The translations under genes were made by a program, and so were the position numbers. The notes under the pieces are model-generated. The model did not search any database and was not told the origin of the DNA. It saw only the letters and a program-made list of their open reading frames with translations. A DNA stretch of 64,000 bases from positions 1 through 64,000 of the forward strand of contig JAANDG010000462.1 in NCBI GenBank assembly GCA_036852015.1. The letters run 5' to 3'. Source of the DNA: Pelodera strongyloides. Taxonomy: Eukaryota; Nematoda; Chromadorea; Rhabditida; Rhabditidae. Below are positions 23,720 through 47,900 of this stretch, piece after piece; position 1 is the stretch's first letter; every line of letters starts with the position of its first letter.

Positions 23720-37699
<13,980 letters not shown>

Positions 37700-40441
37700 G
37701 AAGATGAGGAGAGTATTGATTGATCTACTTATTCAAGCAGTACCTTGCGTGTCTTTCCTTCTTCTGGTAGTTAAAGTTGGCTTAAGCTGACGTTTTAATA
37801 GTTGGTGATTTGTATCACTTAACCATTAACAGGAGGCGGAGCAGGGATTTGTGGCTATTTTTTATTATCTCAGGGTATTTGTAGTTTGTAGTTGGTGCAG
37901 TGGTACTGCATTTGCAAGCCTCTGGAGCCATGTAGATTTGTATCTTTTTTGGAATTGAATGAGCCTGAGTTCTGTTCCGCTTCCACCATATTTTACCGCA
38001 CTAATCCGTTGGTTGCATGTTGTATATACACATTCATGTCACGACTGATTGGTTGTTTGTAATAACTTTTTATGCCCCCCTTTTTTTCGTGCGAGCTTGC
38101 ACGCGAAAAAGCACTCTATTAAGTCTTCACACATCTTTCTATATTCACGTGTTGTAATCGATTGTGAATGAATCCAAGCTTTTTATTATATAATCATTAT
38201 TATTATCAGTACTGTAATTTCTGTACAAAGCGTGTTCGGGGATTGGCGACTTGTTTTTATTTGCGCGTTTAGTGGAAATATTCAGTGTGTCCAATTAGTC
38301 CAATAGAGAATTGCGTTTTGGTTAATTAAAAGTAGTTGATCACCTGAGAATGAACGTGTTTCAATATTCCTTTATCTTTGCCTAGTTCATTGCCAGAAGT
38401 TGGGAACTTTGGTAGGCCGTAGGTTCTACTTGTCAAGTGAGGGGTTGAGGAAAGTTTATATGGCCAGAGTTCCCAGTGTTTGGACAAGGCCAATCTAGTT
38501 CGGATTAGCAGGATAGAATTGTGTTTTTTTCTGACGTTCCCTCTCCACATTATGTATTCCAAATCCAACTCTCGCGTACGTACCGGTTGCTTTAATGCTG
38601 TGTTGTTTCGGATTCCCCGTTTTATATAATCGAGGCGGCTTGATCCTTTGCGCTGCTCTTTTACACACACTATTCTACCTATTTTAACCTATCTATTGTA
38701 TTATTGATATCGATTTTTTACGATTCCCTAGGCGCCCGCTCGATTTTTAAGACTGAACTGATTCCCTGTTTTAGTGTACAGTTGTCCCACTTTGCGTTTT
38801 GCAGTTGGTCACATACGCATTCATACACCTTTTGTTGTTTTTGTGTTAATATGCTCATACTATTCGGAGAAGTATTGTCTCATTGTTTCATGATGTTATT
38901 GTCGTATTCGCTTACAACTTATTGAATATGTGCACATTGACATTCAAGTCATAGTTATGTGTGTATGGTTATACTATGTGGCGTATGTGTGATAATCGTT
39001 TGATATTTGCATGTACTATTAGCTAGTGCTTGTTGGTCTGTGAAACGGTAGTTTATAGATCCTTGAGTAAACAAGCGTTCACGGACTGATTAGCACACGC
39101 ACTGATTATTCAGTTGATGATTTGGTCTACTTGTCCGGTAATGTTCTACTTTAAAGTTTTTTCTTATTTTAGCCCCCCCCCCCTTTGATCGCCATAGACA
39201 CGTGTTCTTTGTATGTAAAGTTAAGCAGAGACCATATATATCTTTTCGAGAATGTTTTTGTTTATAAATTGCTTTCATTCCTATGGCTGGTGATCTAGAG
39301 TTTGGTGCCAAGTTAAAATGTAAGATGTAAGCCCACTATCCCACCATTCGTTCTTTGTCCCTCATTTGCTCATAGTGTAAGTCTTTGTTCTGATTATCTT
39401 TTTTCCATATCCCTTATTTTATTTCTTTTCTGAGAAAATAGGAAATACATGTCGGTTATAAGGGAAGTTGCATGACTTCGGCTTTGAAAGAACTGTATAC
39501 CAAGGGACGAAGCATTGTGCGATTTTTTCTGTATAGATTTTATGGATTGTTTACACGTTTCTCTGTATGGCAATTGTTGCATTCTATTGAGAAGGTGTTG
39601 CTTTCTTGTAGTCGACATGTGATTCTAAAGTATTGTTAGCCATGCTCCCCATAAGAAATCCCTTTTCTGTAAAGTTTCGTAGGATGAGTTTAGCCCTGAG
39701 CTCCACATTGAGTTGCATTTCAAAGATTGTGATTTATTTGTTCTTTGTTCTATTCCTGTTTATTGTTTAAGAGTCTCATTATGTAAGCTTAGCGTTTGTT
39801 TGTGAAAAGTAGAATTAGACACTTGATACTTGCATTCCTTTGTAGGTTACTTATAGATAATGGAGGGTAGCTGAGGCTGAGGAGTTTCCCTTGAATATTA
39901 GTTGTGACGGTACTTTTATGAGCTATTCTCGGATACCCTCCTGTCTAGAACACTACAATTCGTTTATCTTTTTGTTTGATGTACTATTTCTATGCATTTC
40001 CCCTTCCATTGATTCTAAGTCTTTTCTTTGTCAACATCTCGCGTGTAATTTATTGTTAAGAAATGAGAAATAAACGTGGTGATTTGTGGGAATTATTATT
40101 TGGGATATGTGCGACAGCTTTGACGAAACTTTTGAGACCGCTGCGAGCAGATGATGCGCTGCGGTTACTTGGCGCGCCCAACCATCAACATTTGCTCGCG
40201 TTTGAAAAAAGTTTCCGCGAACGTCTGGCGGAGTAATGGCGAAGACGCATCGCGAATTCCAATATCGCGTAGTGCGTAGTGGCTGATGGGATATGTCCAC
40301 CTCGGAACCACGTATAAAGTGGGACGGTGCAAAATTTGCAGTCCTCGCTGATATGATTCTGCAGTTTTTTTATTCTAGACTGCACTGTGTATTACGTGTG
40401 AATTTTTCTACGACACGAGGCTATCCGAAAAGGAATTGTAA
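37700..40441. other. max-2 3' UTR and downstream DNA, no gene called
   Basis: T/G-rich DNA similar in composition to the max-2 introns. The first AATAAA that I noted downstream on the plus strand is at 40069-40074, far for a nematode 3' UTR, so the true 3' end may use a variant signal nearer the stop. A pyrimidine-poor C-run lies at 39173-39182. No ORF has splice support. Confidence 0.4.
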
Positions 40442-40823
40442 ATGATAACAGAGGTGCATCAGACTTCAGCAAAATACACTAGCGAATTAGAGAATAATGA
40501 AAAAATTAACGATTTGCATGTTTTCTATCAAAAGCCGGAAAAGCAAGTCTATACATAGGCTCGCCTATAGGATATCGAAGAAACCAACATTAACGTGACT
40601 TATGATATTAGTAGTGAACTTAAAGTAACCGGTCAACATATTATTAACCCGGAATTTTTTTTTATCGTCGGTTACGTTAACCAGTACATCGGACACAAGT
40701 CGTTTTTTTCGAGGGATCAGCATGTTTGTGACTATGTCATTGAATACTTTTCAGAATTCAGAAAGATTTTCAGATATTTCGACACAGTCCAACGGCGTTT
40801 GCCAAAAATTTTATTGAAAAAAT
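40442..40823 (+). CDS. Candidate exon(s) of an unknown gene
   Basis: From CTATAG|GAT at 40571 an open frame of 84 codons runs to a GTGAGT donor at 40824. The peptide looks genuinely protein-like (INVTYDISSELKV, FIVGYVNQYIGHKSFF, YFSEFRKIFRYF). Immediately upstream, in the same frame, an ATG at 40442 opens 35 codons ending before GTCTATACATAG; only 24 bases containing two stops separate the two blocks. Either this is a tiny intron, two in-frame nonsense mutations in a decaying gene, or coincidence. A downstream acceptor near 40898 could add about 30 residues. I do not recognise the family. Confidence 0.4.
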
Positions 40824-41099
40824 GTGAGTAGCTTTTCATTAAAATTTCATAAAAAAAAACCCGGTTTGTGCTACGGTAACAACAAAGGAGCTGCAAGATG
40901 AAGCCTACAAAATCCTGACGAGTCTGATAATGAGTTTCATACTTTATTCACTATTCACACGTACAATCAATCAGACATTATTCAAATAAGCAACATCAGT
41001 CAAGTATACCGAACGAAGTTGGGAAGCTAGCGGTATACTTCTTCAATCCGCGGGGAATGGGTGGAGGGGAGATTTTCGTGCAGATGAAGTCGATCAGTC

Positions 41100-41290
41100 G
41101 ATTCTTAAAGTTTCCACTGAGGTTTTTTGAGTAATTATACAGTGTTTGATGACGAGACGAAGAGCGAAGTCTTCAGGCTAGGCAATGGGGGATTCGCCTT
41201 GATTTTCCCCGCCTGGGTTTCATCAGTGACGTGGCTGGATTCGAACTCGTGTCGGCTGACTGCGAAGCGGGGACATTTTCCATGGGGGGC
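41100..41290 (-). mobile_element. SINE-like fragment with B box
   Basis: On the minus strand a B box (GAGTTCGAATCC) is followed by CTGATGAAACCC, then a hairpin (plus-strand GAAGAGCGAAGTCTTC) and an AT-rich tail (AAACACTGTATAATTACTCA). This layout resembles the tRNA-derived head plus body of a SINE. A convincing A box was not found, so the head is truncated or diverged. Confidence 0.4.
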
Positions 41291-42183
41291 ATGAGAAAGT
41301 TCTTCGTTTATCATTCCTTTGCTGGTGGCGCCTTTTTCATTTTCATTCGAATCTTCATACCTTTATGCAAATGGCTTCTCCGGCACCTGTTTTACAGCCA
41401 TATTTTTAAGAATAGTCTCCCTCTCCTGATTACACACGTTATTGTGCTGATAAGGAGAGTGTGATTGCTATGTATGTGAACACTGCAGCCCAGCCAGCAA
41501 GCTGCAAAATTAGAACCTATTTCTGTTTCATATTCTTAAACTGGATTAAATGAAACATTTTTAGCTCATGTTGTCATGTAGTCATGTTTTCTAACTGTTG
41601 TCGGCTAATTTTATGTGTTAGAAAACCATACAAAGGTTGGTCAGGCTTTTTATACATCTTTCCATGTTGATAAACCCCTGGTAATAAAGCTTTAACTAAT
41701 AACTGATGAGTAATTAACTCGCTCAGTGTACGCTTACTGATTACTGAGTTGAATATTGATTTCATCACTCTGTCAATCGATTGATTTGATCCATGCTCAT
41801 TCCACGGAAAGTTCTCAAATATGCAAATGAAGCTCCCGGTTCCTTATCCTATTTTCGCTTTCTCTGATCTGGAAGTGAAATAAGGTTGACACAGTGGTGT
41901 CTCGCACGTTTCCTGCACATTTTCGGTTTTTTTTTCAGTTTCATTTTTTTTTACGGAAGCAGGGTAGGAAAATGTGTCTTATTTTTTTAATTTAGTTAAT
42001 TTACTAATTTCCCTTTGAAAATTCAAGTTGGGAAGTTAAGTTTTCTTGAAACTCTTATATTATACTTGTTCTGTTGCACATTACAATTGTGGAGGCATAC
42101 GATCGTAAATAGCTGTTAAAAAGATCTAGTATCTAACTAATTTTAACATTTAAGATGGTTCTCTTTAGATTTAGAAGCAGCAT
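41291..42183. other. Intergenic, nothing recognised
   Basis: AT-rich sequence without convincing exons; a 77-codon plus ORF (41231-41464) overlaps the SINE-like fragment and is hydrophobic by composition. Confidence 0.4.
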
Positions 42184-42357
42184 TTATGAAAAGTATATTC
42201 TCAGAACCGGGTCAAAGTCGTCGTTGAGTTTCCCAAAAAGTTCAACTTCTGTTATACGTTCGAGGAGTTCAATAGCGTTTAAACTGCTTTTCACGTTCAA
42301 ACTGCGGCACATTTCTGGTGGATCCTCTTTCGCGAATATCTTCCCCTTTTTTGCATA
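42184..42357 (-). CDS. Candidate terminal exon, unknown protein
   Basis: On the minus strand TTTTTCTTAG is followed by 57 open codons ending in TAA. The peptide is charged and protein-like (GKIFAKEDPPEM, AIELLERITEVELFGKL, NDDFDPVL). The opposite-strand ORF has the Ser/Phe-rich look of an antisense shadow. No upstream exon or family could be identified, so this may be a gene remnant. Confidence 0.35.
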   Translation of the reverse strand, partial: YAKKGKIFAKEDPPEMCRSLNVKSSLNAIELLERITEVELFGKLNDDFDPVLRIYFS

Positions 42358-44272
42358 CTAAGAAAAACGGTTTTCACAGCCATGTTTGAGTAGTCTGGGA
42401 GATTTATTACAGAAAAATTGTGGGGAACTTTTTTACGCAGGTCTCTGCCTTTAAGAATTGCAGTGATTATCATTGACGAGATTTAGTTGCTTTCCATCAT
42501 CAGTCCGTCCTCACTAATAATGTGTCGAATGATCGTTTTAGTCAAAGGGCGAAGCCGCTTCGAATTCATCATTTTTTTATGTTTTTTTTTTCATTGGTAG
42601 ATAATAAAAGAAAAATGTAGAACACCAGTTAATCAATGTCGAAAACAGAGAAATAATGTAACTGATTCAGTTTAAATAAAGGTCACCTCTACATATAAAA
42701 GTGACAAATAAACACTATTTCACACAATGAAAACAAGAAGCTTGTCTTGCCTTGCACCTTTTTAATCAATTTTCGAATTACTGTATTTCATGATTTCATC
42801 CGCTTACAATTGTTGCGAATGCTTGCAATTATAAAGGAAGTTCTCACCGTGCCTTCTTTAGCAGAATCTGCAAACGATATATACTTCGTACTTCAATACC
42901 TAAGTTTTTCTGCGACAATAGTGCCTAATTTTGAAAACGGTTTCGGGAAAATCGGTCTCAATCAGCAGTGTTAAACAGAAGTTGTATTTTTTTCATGTAC
43001 GATGAGCTCGATACCGATACCTTCCATTCCGAAGTATGCAACTTTTTGCTCGATGCATGTTATAGTAGTTGTTTTCCCGCGTAACCGTGCAACACATTAT
43101 TATTTTAAGCATGCAGAGGTGCTTTGACGGCATTTTTTTCGTCTTGGCGCACTCAAAAATGCTTACAATTAATTTGCTAGAAAGTGTAGCCTACATAAGG
43201 TTCTATTTGGGTTACTCATCGTAGCTTGCAGTTAGATTGAAGCTGAGTTCATAACCTCTTCTAACACACACATTTTAAAGCGTTGTACGTTGTTTTGTTC
43301 CGTTGTGTACACTTCAGGCACACAACAGGTGCATAAATTTCCTTGTAATATACGTGAACACATTTCGTTTCGAACCTACATTCCATACCCTATGCTAGCA
43401 GGCTTAGCTTGCCAGCTTGCGCAATGTGGTGCGTAAACTAACAAAGGTTCGCTTTCTGAATATTGGTTGGGACCTTCCCAGGATTTCCTCAATAAATCCA
43501 CATCCCTTTCCCTTTCCATATAAAGTGATAGTGTGCGCGAGTGAGCGTGAATTGGGTCAGTCTTGCCACTAAAACCCGCGCCGAGCCTGACATAATTGGA
43601 GGGGCGGAGCCTGTGCAAAGACTGAGTCTCGGGTTCACTTTTGTGAGAAAGAGGAAAATCCGGAGGAAAGAACACTTTTTGATCCCTTAGCCTTTTGGAA
43701 AAGTTCTAATAAAAGAGTTGTTTGACTCTAGTAATGTAAGAAAAGAATATTACTTAAATTGTTTATGTTAATTAGCTGTTAATTTAATCGGCTACAATTA
43801 CGTCCTTATTGTAGATAACAAATAAATATATATTTTTTCTGTTCCTAATTAAAGTTTCGATGAATATTCCTACAAAGGTCATCATTTGATTGTACTGCCA
43901 CGCTAATTCAGGCGCTCTTTTCTATCACCTTTTGAAAGAAAATTTTTGGTATTCTTGACAATTTATGACTTATTGAACACACTCTCAAAATGTTTTGGTG
44001 ATTTGTTCGTTTTACTCGATTCTTTCTTCTTTTCGTACTTGTTAATTTAATTTAATTTTACTTTTTTTTCGAACAGTAATTTTTAGTTATAGGTCGTTCT
44101 GTAATACATATAAGAAGTAGTTCTGTAATACATATAAATATAAGAAAGTTAAATACCGCTCGTCACTAACCATTACAGAACACATCGAACTCATCAGAAT
44201 ATTAATTGAAAAAAATTAGAATATTTTATTTCAACAAGAAACTGAAATAAGGAGAAGAGGTTGTCTCTTATT
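42358..44272. other. Intergenic, no confident gene
   Basis: A 75-codon plus ORF (42747-42974) is open and hydrophobic but unsupported. A 99-codon minus ORF (43675-43376) crosses a slightly GC-rich patch, also unsupported. The remainder is AT-rich. Confidence 0.4.
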
Positions 44273-44550
44273 TAGGGCGCGTTCGGGGTGCTCTTTCCGA
44301 AAGGAAAACATGCAAATTTATCGTTCGGGTTGGCTGTTTCCGAAAGGATTTAATGCTTTGAGAAAGCCAAAAATACAGTATGAATTTGCATGTTAACCAT
44401 GCTAATTCATACAATACATTTGCATGTTCAACATGCAAATTCATACTGTGTTTTTTGCTTTCTCAAAGCATTAAATCCTTTCGGAAACAGCCAACCCGAA
44501 CGATAAATTTGCATGTTTTCCTTTCGGAAAGAGAAACCCGAACGCGCCCT
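44273..44550. mobile_element. Palindromic MITE, family H, first of a pair
   Basis: About 278 bases with ends AGGGCGCGTTCGGG and CCCGAACGCGCCCT, and arms sharing CGAAAGGATTTAATGC and TTTGCATGTT motifs. It directly abuts a second, related element. Confidence 0.9.
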
Positions 44551-44812
44551 TAGGGCGCCCGTTCGGGATGCGTTTTTCGAAAGGTTCTCATGCAAATTCA
44601 TCGTTCGCGATGGACATTTTGGAAACGTTCTAATTTCTAATGCTTGGAGAAAACGAAAAAGTGTATTGGAAAAGTACAAGTTAGCTTGGTTTGCATGCTA
44701 ATGCATACTGTATTTTTTGCTTTCTCCAAGCATTAGAACGTTTCCAAAATGTCCATCCTGAACGATGAATTTGCATGAGAACCTTTCAGAAAACGCACCC
44801 CGAACGTGCCCT
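44551..44812. mobile_element. Palindromic MITE, family H, second of a pair
   Basis: About 262 bases with ends AGGGCGCCCGTTCGGG and CCCCGAACGTGCCCT. Its arms (ATGGACATTTTGGAAACG) differ from the first unit, so this is a relative, not a tandem duplicate. Confidence 0.88.
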
Positions 44813-44962
44813 TACCAACTATACTCTGTGCTTTTTTCATTTGTTCCATTTTCTGAAATTGAACCAAATTACTACGAGTGACTCAATAAAGCACGGGCGG
44901 ACGATTGTTTTACATTCTCTTACTTACATTTTATTATTATTCTTTTGCTGAAGATATTAAAA

Positions 44963-44973
44963 TTGCATTTAGG
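44963..44973 (+). promoter_or_regulatory. Likely trans-splice acceptor, DUF273 gene 1
   Basis: GCATTTAG-G-ATG: the acceptor ends one base before the start codon. The paralogue at 53219 has the same arrangement (CTTCTCTAG-G-ATG), which supports spliced-leader addition and the choice of ATG 44974. Confidence 0.55.
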
Positions 44974-47900
44974 ATGGTTCGATTAAATTATGAAAAAGGA
45001 CTCCGGCTACTTCTGGGATTCGTCTTTGTGGTTTTCGTGTACAGTGTCGTGATGGCACATATTCAATTGCGAGAACTTCGGATGAAAATTGACAATAAAG
45101 AAAAAGACTATAATAAGGAGGCAATTGATAAAGCAATCGAGGAAAAGAATGTACATGTCGAGATTCTCCGACAGAAAATAAGACAGAGCCAGAAAAACTC
45201 ACACGTCTACCGAAAAAGGTAGGTTCGAGGCGGGGTTGGTTGTGTTTATACTGTAAATTATTTATTTCTTTTCTTGTTTTACCGAGATATATTGAGACGG
45301 CCCATTTCTGCTAATGGGGTTTGCAAGTATGCCAAAAACCGCGAGTTTTCCTTGCAAGTATCAATTCGCAAAATCGTGTGCTTTTTACACCAATTTACCG
45401 TAACTTTGACACATCCACACTATAGAAAATGCGCCATCAAAGACATTTTTTGTTGAACAATTGGTCCCGTGGCGATCGGTCGTAAAAACTGCCTGTAGAT
45501 ATGCTCGTGTAGTGCCAAGATACGGTAAATTTTTCGATACTTGCAAGGAAAATCGGGCATACTTGCAAACCCCATTCTGCTTCGATATCTACTCGATGTA
45601 ACGCTCGGTTTTTGAAACGTATGTTGGACAACTGCATTCTCATACGTTGTTCGCAAATTAAAAATCGCGCAGTAATTTACGTGCACTACATTGGAATACA
45701 ACGTCCGGCATACGTTTCAAAACCGGCTAGTATAGCATAGCCGATCGATTTGAATTATACGACCCATTTTCCAACTAGTTAGTACTCATTCGATGACACA
45801 CCAGATTTAGTGGCCAGTAAAATGTTTCAGAAATAACATGGGCGAATGCTACCCGAGGTACGGAAATGTGACAGTGTTTGTGATGCATGCAGCCGAGAGT
45901 ATGAAAACGTGAGTGACTGATTGCTTTAGTGATTATCTTGTTTTCTTTTTATCCCATGCTCTATTGAACCTGCGCAAGTAAATTAGCTGCAAACATCATC
46001 CGTGTAGTTGGTGAAAGTCCGACGCTACCGGAGCAGATTACGGTATTAAATAACTGACAATTTTAGGCATTACGGCATGGCTCAGAGTACTCTTCATTGT
46101 TATTTGAAGGGAACAAACTACACCTACATTTCTGTGAATACCGATTTTGACCCGCGAACGGTAGAAAAATGCAGTCAAAATAAAGAGGTAGCTAATAGAT
46201 TTTGCAAACGACTAGCACTCCTTCTCCTTGTTCCCCACTCTTTTTATGGCATTTTTGTGGCATTGAATGTTTTATAGAACAAGTAATTTAGCGTATATGT
46301 GAACTGTTTAGACAGTTTAGACGTCGCTTGGTGTTATCTAATTAGTGTCATACATTTAGTTTGATTTGAAATGTTTTCACTGTACTTCCAGATCAATTTC
46401 CGTAAACACTGTGCAGTGGCCGTTTATTTGGAAGACAATCCACTTATTGATTGGATGTTGGTTTTGGATGCGGATACTGGTCAGTTTATCGTTTCGATAT
46501 TATTTAAAGAAAGAAGACACAGGTGTATGAAGAAGTTACTTGCAATAGTATTACGAAAAGTTCTTGCACATTTGTACCTAACCGACGAGGGCGCATTGGC
46601 AAGCGTAGCAAATAATCGCATATCTACGTTCTGTGGCGCGCAGAGCGCCGCAGACTTTCCCGCACGTTCTGGGTATGCGCGCATACTTTCCCGCATGATC
46701 TGACTGTGCGCGCGTACTTTCCCGCATGATCACGGTGTGCGCGCATACTTTCCCGCATAGAGCGCCGCACGGTGGGCTTCCGGAGCAATGTCTCCGAAAT
46801 CACAATTTTGACAATTTGGATCGCCCAACTGCGAGCGCATACTTTCCCGCGTACATTCCCGCATAGAGCGCCGCGCACTCACGAAAATTCTTCTCTCAAG
46901 AAATTATTTTCAGCTGCAATACCGTAGTTGCAACAAATAGTTGCCACAAATAATGGAGTTTCGCCGCTAAAGTGCATTTTTTTTCTCAATTTTTTTCTTT
47001 TCCTCCTCCTCGTTCGTTTTTCGTATTATTTTCCGTTTGTTTAGTTTGTTGGGTATATTTCTTTATTTACTGTTTAAGTGAATCTTCCATTGTCATCCCG
47101 ACGAGTGCATATGATAGAATTTAGTACATTTTAAGGTTTTATTCACTTGAAGTTCCATTGACGTTTTTTTGATGAACTGTTCTGATGTTTATTGTCTATT
47201 GTTTATTGTGCAGGATGTCTGCAGCAGATGCAGGTGTGCAGGATGAAAAAGCATATGTCTGTATCCCGTAAGGCTGAAGGAATGGGCCTTGCGCTATGGC
47301 GTCACCTACGACATCAGTGAGAAGTGCTAATTGTAAGTATCTTTTTTCTACTTATTGTATCTTGAAATATTTTATATACCGGAAGCATAGGCTGCTTGTG
47401 ATCCTTACGTTGCACAACTCTCTCTACATACATGCATTACGCGCAAATGACTATGCATACAAAGACAATAGTTGCTTATGATAGCTTAAGCTTATATGTT
47501 TTAGTGCGCAACAGCAATCGCCAAACGTCCAGAATTCCTCGCCTTTTGATGGTTAAAAATTTACAAAGGTGAAGGGTCTGGCATCTGGGAACAATTTTGT
47601 ACGAACAAGGAAAGCATATGTATGTTTATTATTGTTTCATTATTATTCAGTAAGCGTTAAATGCTGCACATCTACCGAAAACAAGTTAATTTTCCTCCAA
47701 AACATCAAGGACGAGTACCGGAATGTTTTATTAGATGTACTGGGAATTTAGACCCTTATTGAACGTAGTTTTTGCTCCCATACTCATCTAAATATTGCAA
47801 ATTGCAGATCCCATCTCTTCCTTCAACAAAGCGCCAAAGCTTCAAGTTCTGCAAAGTTTGGTGCTTCAAGAAGACGTCGCGCGGCCGCGGTCGTCTTTGG

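Noticed and set aside
45274..45745. Possible exons in DUF273 gene 1 intron 1
   Set aside because: Sequence is accounted for by MITE C and a family B-like palindrome; the paralogue has no exon here.
46371..46703. Read-through of DUF273 exon 4 into a 110-codon ORF
   Set aside because: The frame continues past the GTCAGT donor into repeat DNA; the paralogue splices at the same point, and exon 5 phase confirms splicing.
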